A stretch of 64,000 bases of DNA, from the NCBI GenBank assembly GCA_011800805.1, contig MPNW01000488.1, forward strand, positions 37,461 to 101,460, read 5' to 3'. Origin of the DNA: Hirudo medicinalis (lineage: Eukaryota; Annelida; Clitellata; Hirudinida; Hirudinidae). Below are positions 1 to 11,600 of the stretch, piece by piece. A program made the translations under genes and the position numbers. The notes beneath the pieces were generated by a model, which saw nothing but the letters and a program-made list of their open reading frames with translations, did no database searches and was not told where the DNA came from. Each line of letters begins with the position of its first letter. The stretch's first letter is position 1.

Positions 1-39
1 ACTTTTGCTTTTGGCTGCCAAATCACAGAAAGTGTGATG

Positions 40-219
40 GCTGATGGCAATTATTACACCCAAAGAAAATTCTGGTATTTTATGTGCTGAATGGTTAGAT
101 GAACATTATGTCAATTTATCTGATTTATCAGTTCAACAAAATGATGAATCTGATACTATGCCTGTTGTTACGATAGATGAACATTTGACTTTCCCATGGG
201 AAGATGATAGCTGCTAAAA
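40..219 (+). CDS. 3' coding tail of an unidentified gene or transposon
   Basis: An open frame runs from near the left edge to a TAA at 217-219. The encoded tail is acidic and contains the stretches CAEWLDEHYVNLSDL and EHLTFPWEDDSC before the stop. I do not recognise the family. The composition and position would fit the C-terminus of a transposase-like protein, but no catalytic motif is in the window. Nothing upstream is available to fix exon boundaries. Confidence 0.3.
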
Positions 220-439
220 AACAATTGACAGTAATATTTAGTTTAGCAATTATTTTATTTATTTTCGATATGATATAGTCACAAATTGAGATCAAAACTT
301 TAACAGGAACGGCTTCGTTGAATTCGGGAACATTATTGAAAATTATTCATCGTTTTAAAACAAATTAAAATGATATAAATAACTTTATTTGTTATTAACA
401 AACAAACAAACCAAAATTTTTATTTGTAAATAAACAAAC

Positions 440-709
440 CTGCACAAGATGGGCACCTTCTCCTGCCGATTCAAGAGACTGACGTTGGAGTGCTGACAAT
501 TAGTGATTGAAATTATTAATGTACAATAAATAATAAATAATTAAACCATTAAATCATCTTACGTCAAAATACAGACTTCCAACAAAGTATGTGCTGAGGA
601 CTTTCAATGAAAGTTGCTTCTTGTTCGGCATGTTGACGTTGACACGTTCGTGATAGTCGTTGTAGAGACGGAAGTATTGCGACAGAGTCTTCAATGAGAC
701 ATGTGAGTC
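440..709 (-). CDS. Two orphan exons, possibly from a thioester-domain end
   Basis: The exon at 563-709 is a 49-codon open frame with a good acceptor (ATCTTAG) and donor (GTAAGA), phase 0 at both ends. The next exon, 440-492, is also bounded by AG and GT and joins in frame. The peptide has VSLKTLSQYFRLYNDYHERV followed by a strand-rich stretch and then NVSLLNRQEKVPILC. This weakly resembles the last helix of an alpha-2-macroglobulin thioester domain running into the second half of the CUB domain. No matching 5' exons exist between here and 8.6 kb on this strand. It could be an unrelated gene whose 3' part lies off the left edge, a gene fragment, or an assembly misjoin. The splice-bounded open frames are what I see; the family is inference. 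Confidence 0.4.
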
Positions 710-719
710 CTAAGATTGA

Positions 720-1304
720 CAAAACATTCTTTAATACTTTATAATTCTCAAACGACTACTGTAAAATTTTAAATTTGGGATGCTTCATGAAGCTTCTCAC
801 ACCAGTCAATAATAGCTAATATATTTTAGAAATATCGGTTGAACGTATTTTCTAATTTTGAAATTTTATACAGATTTTAATATTGATGTTTCTTATATTA
901 TATTATTTTATTTATTTGAATAAAGTCCGTTGCATGACTAAGATGATTTGGACTGATGTTTCTTAGAGTAACATTTTAACATTTTAAGTACCAACTGGCG
1001 GTAAACAGGTGAATTCTGGTGCGGCTTTCGTTTCAAGAAAAAATATATTTAACATTAAAACCACGAACAAATAATAGTGATAAACTCCAAGCAATTTGAA
1101 ATAAATTGAGAAGTGGTTGTAAAATAATCACAATCCATCCATATTCCCAATCAGTACAGGTTGAACCGGATCAGAGCGGATTCTAACAGCATCGTTTCAT
1201 TGTTGTTATTGTTGGATTATAACAATAATCTTTTCAACCTTTGAATCTTATAAATGTGAGATTTTTGAAGAACTGACCACCTAAGCACTACTGTTGGGAG
1301 TAGA
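720..1304. other. Intergenic stretch upstream of the metalloprotease
   Basis: AT-rich sequence with no supported coding exon on either strand. It must hold the promoter of the metalloprotease that starts at 1305, but I see no distinctive core-promoter motif. A single N at 1325 lies just inside the first intron. Confidence 0.3.
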
Positions 1305-4300
1305 ATGGTAATTACAGTGCAGTANGCTAGTGACGCAAACACGGAAATAATTTATCGCTTAATTATTTCAACTTATTTTGAATTTAGTTGATTATTTCAT
1401 GCATTTCATTTAATTTTCAGAGTTTCGGAACAATACAATTACTACTGCTGATTGCTTGTTTTCATCAATCTATAACTGAAGAAATACAAGAAGGTAATAC
1501 TCTGTCACCTTAACTTTCAAATACTCATCCGTTTTGTAATTTCGATTCCAAGTCATTACGACAAGATTTACAAAATAGAGGCGGGTGTGATGTAATGATA
1601 TTGTAGTATCAAATGTTCACCTGCGAAATGATAGATTTGAAATCGATTGCAGTAAAAACACGATGGATCTACAATAACAAGAACAACAAAGCAAAGTCAT
1701 TGCCAGACATCATCGAATTCGACCTTGAACTTGAAAGTGGTAAAATAACCTTGAATCTCCTCAAACAATCGACGGGGTTAACTAAGCCGCCTTTGATAAT
1801 AGCCGAGTCAGAAGGTCAAAGTTCACTTTGGAAACAACCCGAAGACGAAGTTAGTAATTGTATTATGAAATAAAATGTGATTTTTAAGCATAATATATTG
1901 TTATTTATTAATGCAATGCTCGATCGAACTAACATTCGAATTTCGTCTTAAATAGATTTGAGGGATGTCCCAGCATTTGAAATATGAAAACTTTGTTTAA
2001 GATCGAAATTTGATTATTGATTTAAGTTCTTGGGCAATTATAAAGATTCCTCCCTCGAAGCCTTTGCTACAGTGATCACCAAGAATGTCGACGGAAATGA
2101 AGAAACCCTTTACGTGAGTCAATCACAACATTCGAATTCACCCCTAATAAGACCACCTGAATGAATATTTTTACTAAATTATTTTTTACATGTAGCTTTT
2201 ATTTTAAAAATTATTTTTATTAAATACGAACCTTTATTAATTTTTTTAAAACCTTTTTAAAACCTTTATTACCAATATTTAATTAACTCATTCAGCTGAT
2301 CACATTTACTCATGATGAGAAAACGGTTTCTTTGGGACCTAGCACGATCTTTTCAAAAGATCATTTTATGGACAATACAGAGCAAGTTGCAATTGCAGAA
2401 AACATCAAGAAGGGTGGTGAGAGCAATAACAACAAAGATAATAAGGACAAAATTCTCAAAATTGATGGCATACTTCACTCACTCCATGAAACCAAATCAA
2501 TCAAGTCAAAGCATAATATTCTCCAAGGTGAAGTTAGCTTTAATTGCCATGATGTTATTAATGACTAATAAACACACATGAAACAAATACGTTGATAAAT
2601 AAGTGAAAATGGCAAAAATATGCAATGTATTATTACGTTATATTTCATTTTGATGTCATATTATAACAAATATCATTTTAATAAGGAAACTCAATTTCAA
2701 TTACTAATAACCGGAGTATACATTCTGATAAATATTTTGGTTCGTAACTATTGCAGCATTTGTGATTATCACTTTATAATGTAATATCCAATATTGTAAC
2801 AATTGTTTCAGATTATGCGAATGGCATGATGAATGAATCGAGAATTATGAAAAGAGCGATTAAAAATAAGAAGAGACTGATGACAATTGAAATATTCACA
2901 GTCATAGATCATACCATTATTGAAAGGTGAATATTTTAATTGATTGTTGCTTGAGGAACACACAGACTTAATAAATTTGATAACTTGTTAAATTATTTTA
3001 TCCATAAAGTCAATATAATTCGACCTTGTTTAAGGTTATCCAAATTAAGTGAGGCCACTTCTAAAGAAGAAAAAATTCAAAATTAAAAAAAAACTGCACG
3101 ATATCTTTTCACTCACATCATGGAAGGAGTACGTTTTGAATGGAATCAAAGGATAATACCAAAGCTAATATCACTAGTCTAACAGTGATATTTGAGATTC
3201 CTATTGATATCGATGCCATTTTATTTATGAATAAAACCGTATAACAGCAAGAGAAGTATTATGAAAAATATCGGTTTTATCGGTGCTAGATGTTAAAATT
3301 CTTATTTACAAAAAAATTAATCATTTATTTGAATGTATAAAGGTGAAAAATATTTACGAGAAAATCGATATCGATGGTTTAAAGTTCACCACAAAGTGGG
3401 TCGGAGCATATTTCGCTTCAGTAAGTGTTGATGATTGTGCTATTAATAACTAAATAGTTATTATTTTAGTTGTGTTATGTGATTATGATTGCCCATACTT
3501 TGAAGAGTTTGTTAACGTTGAATCTAATTATTTTTGTTTAACCAATAAAACCATCAAATGATTAATTCATAAATTCAATCTGATGGAGTTCATTAAAATT
3601 TGAATTCTCCATTTTCAGAATTCTTCATATTCACGATTCATAGAAAGATCATTGTATGAAAATGGCACCATTAATTCTGCTATAATTTTAAATCGTTTAG
3701 ACGATTGGGTTTCAAGTCGAAATCAAAAAAAAATGGCCGAAGTACGATTTCCTTGCTGCTTTCACAAGGTTAATGATTATTGATTTGATAATCACAGCTA
3801 TTCCATACTATTACTAGTCGAAAAAATATTACATATAAATGTGATTCAAAAGCTCACGCATTATTGCATTTTCCAAATATCATCTTTTTAGCCTTGGTAT
3901 GTCATCTGGATGGAAGCATTTCGTTGGCCTTGCATATCTGGACGCCATTTGCCGCTCCTCAAGCCTTGGAATCATCCGATATAAAACATTCTACGATACA
4001 ATAAAAGTGACAGCGCATGAGCTTGGACACTCGTGAGTTTGAGTATTTATTCATGATAATTTATTTGAAAGTTATGTGAAGTTTCTTAATTGGAATGAAT
4101 TAACGTTTCTTTAATTTCAAAAATAAAATAAAATCTATTTCTCAAAAGCCTGGGTATGATTCACGATGGTGAAAACGAGTGCAAAGAAGACGATAAATTC
4201 ATCATGGCAACTTTCATAGGCTCATATGCAAGCGATGACATCCACAATTCTTTTTTATTTTCAAATTGTTCACTCGGAACATTAAATTTCACTATTCAAA

Positions 4301-7300
4301 ATCTGGCTGACATGGTAGATGATATGTAAGTGAAGAATTTATTTCTTGCATAAGGCAGATTGTTTGGCCTTGAGAATTATGAAACATTAATTGCCTTTTA
4401 AATAGAATATATAGAACAACCAAATATTCTCTTGCCCAATTATAAATAGGACGATAATTAAAACTATTGTCAAAGTACTGATAATTTACAAATAATTAGC
4501 AAAATGGTTTCGGTAAATTAAGTAATAATGCTTCTTATCCTCACATGGTTTTTATCTTTTTATCAGAAGTCCTGAAGAAACTGCTCGTCGTTTAGCAAAA
4601 CGGAAATACAATTGTTTGATAAAAGGCAATGACGATTTTAACAGTGGTCGAGAGAAAGACATCTTTCTACGTTTATATCTAGGACGAATATTTGATCTTG
4701 ATGATCAATGCAAGTTGGCATTCGGCCCAAAGTCTCTCCATATAGGCGTATCTATTCATTATATTTTTATATTTATTTTAAACTTAATTGCATTGTTTCG
4801 ATAAAAAATCGAAATAAATCACATTTGATAATCGGATGGTCAGTGTAGATTTTCGAATGATTATCTAAATTTTTATAATGATAAATTATGAAAGTTTACC
4901 AATTGCATTACTAATCAAATTAAGGGCTATGAAGTTGGCCAGGGAGTATGCCAGGAGCTTAAATGCACAAACAGTACTCACTTCATGAAGACAATGGATG
5001 GAACCACCTGTTCAAATGGGGCTTGGTGTCAAATGGGGAAATGTGTACTTGACATTAGGGCTCCACGAGCTCCAGGTAAATAAAAGTAATATTATTGGCA
5101 TTTCCTGTAGTAATTGGCAAAATGGATCAACAATAAACTATAGGTTTACCTCAGCTAATTGGTGATAATACTTAATTACGATTATCATTACTAAATAACA
5201 AACAATTAAATAAAATGAGGATTTTTATTAGGACGTTGGAAAAGTTTTAATAAGTGACTTTATCTGCTATCCAGTTATCATTTTGTAATTTGTCAACTGT
5301 CAACTGTCGCTATTGTAAAAGTAACAACGTTGTCCACATATTCACTATCTGATTTTATAGAGCACTGCGTTAACGGTGACAACGTAGTACCACATCTAAA
5401 CAAGACGTGCAAAGATGAAGTCAACGACGACCCAAACAGGTGCGAGGTGAAATCAAACAAGGACAGATGCTGTGCATCATGTGCAGGAAAGCGGAAAAGA
5501 AACGGAGGTGAAATTTTTTCCTCGTAGATTTATTAAACAGAAAATTTATGCAGTTACAAAACCCTCATGATTACAAGCATAATCACAAATTTTGTAAAAA
5601 AAAAAAAAGGACAGCCCGAAGGGATAGACTCCCTTCCTGTTGCCTGTTCCAATGTAAGAATTAAAGCCGAATCTCACAAAAAATACCTAAATCAGCAATT
5701 CAACAAATGAAAATTGACGCCAGAAAATCCACATGAGACGATTTTACTTATTTAAAATATTTGTAAATATGATTTGTAAGTATGTTTGAATATAGATATG
5801 GACTTAGAGGATGTAATGGTGACGGGAATTTAAGAAAATATACGAAGACCAGAGCACTTCAATGAACATTTTTTGAGCATAGTTCAAAAAGCTTCAGGTC
5901 TATATTTATCAGCGGACCGCAAACAGTAAGAATGAATATCAGATGAACATAAGTCCAATTTTCTTAAGAGAATGGCGTGATTAACAGTGTCGAACGCTTT
6001 CAACAAGTCCAGGAACATACCGACGGAAAATTTATTTTGGTCGATTGATTCAACAATTTTGGTATGAAGATGTATCAGCGCCATGGAAGTTGAGTGACCT
6101 TTTCTGAATCAGAATTGGTCGTCAGATATCATGGAAAATTTACTGAGGTATTCGTAGAGCCTTGTATGCATTACTTTCTCAAAGAACTTTGAAAAGTAGA
6201 TCCTGATGTAATGGTAACAGCGTTAATTGGCGTGCAGGTTGGCCGAATGGGTTGCGTTCCTGCATGCGGTCGTAATAGCAACAGTCGCTATGTGTCGCGT
6301 TCGCACCCCACCCTGCACCGCCAGGGAGCGCCCTCGGGTAGGGGCGCTATATAAATGGTAGATCGATTAAGAAAGTGCCTTCACATCCTGTTGGGGATAC
6401 GTAGGGCACTCAAAAAATCGGCTAAATACAAATAACAATTTTATATTCAACCTTAACAGCATTTTTAAGCCCGTGCATTGTCATTAAAATATATTTACTT
6501 TTCAACAACTGATAAAAAACATTTAATTCGACAAACAGGTTGTCAAGACACCTTAGATGTATGTTCCAGGATTGTGCCGAGGGACTGCTACAGCAAATAT
6601 TATGCTACCACGTGCTGCAGAACCTGTCGTGTTCTTATTGAGAATCCATGGGATGCCAACTGTCTCTATGGAGACAAAGGTGATGGCTGCTCAGACCTGG
6701 TACCCGAAGTGTGTCGCCTCTCCACTCGATATTGTTGTCAAACATGTGCTGTTCATCTAACACCAACAAAAACAACTTACAACACTTCTGTCTCATCTTC
6801 CAAAAAAAGGACAAATAATGCTTCACTCACAAGTTTGACTTGAATATTTCATTTTGACTCATAGCTAAATCAATCACATGAGAATTCTTGCAGATTCCTG
6901 TGACCAAGGAGACTTCAACGGCACTTTGGATTACTTCACCCTTTCGGACGAAAATTTGTCCTTAACTTGCAAGGAATTGGTTGAACGTGATTCCCATCTC
7001 TGTCATTACGATGTTGTGCGGAAGCATTGCTGCGCTTCTTGCAAGAATGTAGAAATTATTAAAGGTGAATCTATACGTTTTTACCGAGATCTAAGCATTA
7101 ATAAAAATGGTTTCAATTTTATTAAAACAAAACAACATCTTTTAACTCTGCAGTATAATGAATACTTAATTAAAACAGTAATTTGAATCTGTTGGATTTA
7201 TTTTAAGGTTACTGCGAACGTGATGATGACAAGAAAGAGCTGACCTACCTCTACAAGAAATTCAATTGCAGACAATTGGTGGATTATAATCCTCGCCTAT

Positions 7301-7374
7301 GCGAGATTAACGCAAAAGTTAAAATTCAGTGCTGTAAATCATGTGGACGGTTTATCATTACAGCGAAAAACTGA
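1305..7374 (+). CDS. Secreted ADAMTS-like zinc metalloprotease with five PLAC-like modules
   Basis: Seventeen exons in consistent phase give about 819 residues: 1305-1307, 1421-1493, 1653-1849, 2027-2113, 2296-2527, 2812-2926, 3035-3132, 3343-3420, 3619-3768, 3892-4032, 4149-4325, 4567-4747, 4925-5075, 5361-5507, 6539-6832, 6894-7064 and 7208-7374. Exon 1 is only the ATG; exon 2 gives the signal-peptide core (TIQLLLLIACF). A propeptide ends in a basic site (MKRAIKNKKR), followed by the M12B catalytic domain with the zinc motif HELGHSLGMIHDG split between exons 10 and 11 and an IMAT Met-turn. An ADAMTS-type cysteine-rich region follows (exon 4925-5075), then five six-cysteine modules of the form C..C..C..CCxxC. 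No thrombospondin type 1 repeat is visible. The likely role is a secreted extracellular protease; substrate unknown. Two exons (3035-3132 and 3619-3768) need one base removed from an A run to stay in frame, so the gene is either mis-sequenced or damaged. AATAAA lies at 7459-7464. Confidence 0.8.
5884..6084 (-). mobile_element. LINE reverse-transcriptase fragment in an intron
   Basis: On the minus strand, inside the metalloprotease intron 5508-6538, an open frame carries the reverse-transcriptase signature FLDLLKAFDTVNHAILLRKL, typical of non-LTR retrotransposons (F-D-L-K-A-F-D-x-V-x-H block). Only about 65 residues remain, with no flanking RT blocks in frame, so this is a truncated dead copy inserted antisense to the host gene. 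Confidence 0.75.
6230..6365 (+). mobile_element. tRNA-derived SINE
   Basis: The stretch has a Pol III A box (TGGCCGAATGG, 6240-6250) and, about 50 bases on, a B-box-like GTTCGCACCC (from 6299). A short body ends in GGGGCGCTATATAAATGG (6341-6358). That terminal motif, as its reverse complement, recurs at 49.4 kb and in a degraded form at 37.3 kb, which supports a dispersed family. Confidence 0.6.
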
Positions 7375-7458
7375 TTAAGTCATCTTGATAAAAAACAATT
7401 TTAAGTAATTATTGAGTAAATTTCATCCTGAAATCGTATAATGGACATGTATTTATTA

Positions 7459-7464
7459 AATAAA
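7459..7464 (+). terminator. Poly(A) signal of the metalloprotease gene
   Basis: A canonical AATAAA lies 85 bases past the TGA stop at 7372-7374, in AT-rich 3' UTR-like sequence. Confidence 0.6.
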
Positions 7465-7474
7465 AGAAAAGTAT

Positions 7475-8517
7475 AAGAATGTATGGGCTTCAAATGCATT
7501 GTAATGATAATGAAAATTTTATAAATGTAATAATTTTAACGAAACTAGGATTTTAAAGTTGTCGCACAAACTCAAAGTAAACGAAGCTTCTCATTAATTG
7601 GTTTAGAAGACGGTGTGAATGATGACCACTTATTCCTTTCACCGCTTGATCAATGATGCTTCATTTTATTTCAGGAAACTTTCTCATAACAGTCAACCAT
7701 TCACAAATACAAAGGAAATCGTTTGTTTCAAGAACACGTGAAATAAATTAAGTTTAATAGAATGTGAAATATAGTCAGGACGGAAACCATGAGGACACCC
7801 CATTATTTCGTGATAACTCGCTAAACAAAAATTTGATTGTGAGGAAATTGTAGCATGTTGTGTAATTATATATTTGCGATTATCTCTTAAATTTTCGTTA
7901 AGTTATTTTCACTGCATTCATTTAAAAATTCAGAAAACGTGATTTCCAATAACCATGAAAGACACTTTCAAAAATCATCGTAAATGACTAAAATCTCGCG
8001 TAAAACAAGAAAAAAAAATTATTAATAAGAAATAATGTTTTCTTTATTCTCAATAACTTTGAAACATCTGTTATCCAATATATAATATTTGTTATCAGAA
8101 ATCCCCTCTCAACTCATCGAGTCTAAATATCATATCCGATCTTCTCAATTTTTCATTAACAATTTCATATTGTTGCAATCACATTTTAAAACTTTGTCAC
8201 TAACTGTGACTTGTTAATGGGAAACTTACAATAAAAAATTGAGAAAATTGAAAAGAAAATTAAGATATAAAGGCATGAATATAATTATATTTGATTATAA
8301 ATTATGCGACGATATTATATTGTGTATATATATATATATAGTTAGTTTTAGTTTTTCAATTCATTTTTCAATTCCTTTTAGTTTTCAATTCATGGGTCTT
8401 CATCCTCACAACTCGTAATCTCATCATTTTTTTCCACTCATTTCACCACTTTTAGTCTCGATCCTTCCAATGTTTTGTCGATGCAATCAAGCAAGAAAGT
8501 AGTTTGCAGATGAAATG
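7475..8517. other. Intergenic space between two convergent genes
   Basis: AT-rich, with a short TA repeat around 8324-8340 and no supported exon. It separates the 3' end of the metalloprotease (+) from the 3' end of the macroglobulin-family gene (-). Confidence 0.4.
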
Positions 8518-8523
8518 TTTTAT
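8518..8523 (-). terminator. Poly(A) signal of the macroglobulin-family gene
   Basis: TTTATT on the plus strand reads AATAAA on the minus strand, about 110 bases past the stop codon at 8631-8633. Confidence 0.55.
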
Positions 8524-8630
8524 TGCAGTAAATTTAAAGAAATTAATTTAATTCAATGTCAAGTAAATGAAATTTAAGCCAAAATTCAAGGAGCTTAATC
8601 AACATTTTCATTGGATTTCTTGCTCATTGG

Positions 8631-11600
8631 TTACTTCTGCTTGATTTTGTGGATGACCTTCTACAATAAAAGAAACCAATCAATAAAATATTATAATAAT
8701 ATTATAATATATGCAGATAATATATATTTGTACTTCTTGCATTTCTTGATCAGCTTTTACAACAAAATGAGTCAAATATAACAGTTATAAAAATATTTTT
8801 AAAAAAACATTTGAGCAATTTATTTTCAGGAAATATTCAATTTCTTACTGCATAATTAGCACTTATTAATTTCACTAAGGAAAGTATTTATTGCTCACCT
8901 GGACCACAAACCCAACCACGACCAGGAGGGTGATGACAGAGGCGAGGTTTCCCATCAAATCCATCCACACACGACCATCTTCTGGGTCTTCAGGCTTGCT
9001 GGTGGTTGCTGAACATAAGTCCAGCGACGGTGGTGCTGTTGACCCATCTGAACCTGCGGCAACAATACATGTTTTTAGTTATCGAAATATTTGTGAAAAT
9101 GTATTCAACCAGAAGTTAGTAACCCAACAATTGTGGATAAAAACCTTATAACAATTAATGCAAAACAAATTAAATTTAGGAAAAAATAAGCAAATGCTGC
9201 TGATAAACTTATTACTTCCGCTCAATCATCATCATGCTTGACAATTACTTAACCTTACTTATTAATAACAGGTAACTTATAAATAACCTAACCTTTTTTC
9301 ATTAATAGGGACAAACTAACCATTTGTTGTCGTGCTTAAAAGTGCCTTAAACATTGCTTAACCAAAATTATAAATATTACTTCTATTAATTTTTTTTCCA
9401 TAAAAATAGATTTAAGAAAATTCACCTGTAACGATCTCCACTTTGTATTGGAAATGAAGAATGTGATTAATGATGTACGTAGCTGTCCTTTTGTAGATCA
9501 GTTCCTTGCTTCTTTCTTCCGCTTCAACTGTTGTCAAATAATCTTGGGCTGGTTCCAGGATCTGACTCTCACCTTGACAGTCGTATTGTACATACTGATG
9601 AGACGTTAATTGATTTATCATTAACATTTAACCACAAGTATTTCTTTATGCATTCCTTAGCAAAATGAAAATGACGACTCACGTAAATTTTCTCTTTGAA
9701 TTCATTAAGCTTCATCTCGGAGACGAGAGTTGTGATTCCATTGTCACTTTCAAAGTGTCCAACAACCTTTAAAAATAAATTATAAATTAAATAAATTGTT
9801 TACATTTTATTTTAAATAGAGTCACAATTAAATGTGTCATGCAATAGTAACTTTAAAAGAGAACTTGATTTAAATTCATTCGAGTCAAAAATTTAAAATT
9901 TCACGTAAAATTCTCAACCAAGTGTGACACCCGACTGAAATTCCAACATTCAAACCAAACGTGCATTCCATGATAACTGCGCAATACCTCCTCTGTTGAA
10001 TGAAGCCAAGTTCTTCCTTGTCCCCTGAGGGGAGTTTCTCTTGTCATTTTTAGCCAGTTCTTGTGTGTTCTTTGAAGTGTAATTTTAAGCTCTGACTCCT
10101 TGCACTGTAGGGGCAGGCTGATTATATCAGGGAGCGAGCTTGTAGTTTTACGTATGTAGGTGAAGGAAGGAACTACTGTAATTAAGTTTTAATTAATGTA
10201 TTATAATTCAATTTTAAAGTTTTCAATGGTTTCATGTTGTTAATGTTTGGCATACAAAAATCTGTCATTAAGCTTGATCTACTTTTAATCTACTAACCGT
10301 TAATTGCATTCAGCAAACCATCATTTTCAACATTTTCAACATTTTCTTCATTTTCTTCCGTTTCATCATCTTCTTCCTGCTCTTCATGAATTTCCTCAGT
10401 CACTTTGAAAAAAGATACGTGACAATTTTAGTTAACTTCGATTGTTTGCAAAATTAATCAATTTGTCAACAACAACAGCAATAACAAAATTAATGAAGAT
10501 TTTAAAAAAGGCAAGTTACCGTTCTTCATGTGAGCTCTTTCCGACTTTTCGATTGGGATTGTGATGTCGAGGACTTGTTCTAAGTTGAAATTGTCCAGTA
10601 ACAAACTTTTTGATGGCACCACTTCATATCTTTGGTACTACGACAAACATTTAATTTTATTTTTAATTGAATTAATTTCAACATTTAGTTATTTAAACTG
10701 TCATTTAAAATAAATAAAAAATGTCAAAGCCTACTTTAAGTTCGACAGACGAGTTGAGTTTGTGGTGAACTTCGTCGGAGATGACTTCCACTTGAAACTG
10801 AAGAAGTTCTTGTGCTGCTGGTGATGTCTTCAATGGAACTGTTACCACTTCCAACTTCATAGGTTTCAACTAAAGCGATCGATTAGTTGTTTAATTATTT
10901 AAGTTAATTATTTTGCATGAAATATTCGTAAAACCCACAACTACTTCTTTGCCCAAATGACTGCTTTCAATTTCCTTTTCTTCCATGCTTTGCATTCCAT
11001 GACGTTCTTTCACAGTCAATTGAACCTACAAACATTGTAAGATGATGCAATGTAGGATTTGTCTCTGTTTTCATCAAGTGTAATTTAAAACTTACTCTGG
11101 CTTCCTTATCCTGGTTGTTGAACAGGTGAACTTCCAAAACAACTTCCTCACCAAGTACCACGGATTCCGGATGTTTCAGTGAAGCCATAACTTTAGATGT
11201 GGACAGCAACTGAAAAACAAAATATAAAGTACTTTTAGTGCAATTTTTTTCTAATTTTCTGTATCACGGGAAATGTTAAAAGTTAACAAAATATTAAAAT
11301 GCCATACCTGCGCAGGTGTATCGGCGACAACGAGTCCTTTTCCAGGTGTGAGACCAAAAGCAGCAAGAGTGTAAAGTCTTGCTTCCTCGGGAAGTACAAC
11401 ATGAAGTTTCTCTTCGCCAGATGGTCTGAACAATTTTGTTCATTTTATTAAAAAAAAATTAATAAGAACAATTTAAAATAATTCTACAAATGATAATTAT
11501 TAGCTCAATGATACTCAATAAAAAAAACACGAAGAACTTACCCAACAGTGACATTGAGTTTCCACAGGTTCAAATCAAATTCTTCCACGGTATCCAAACC

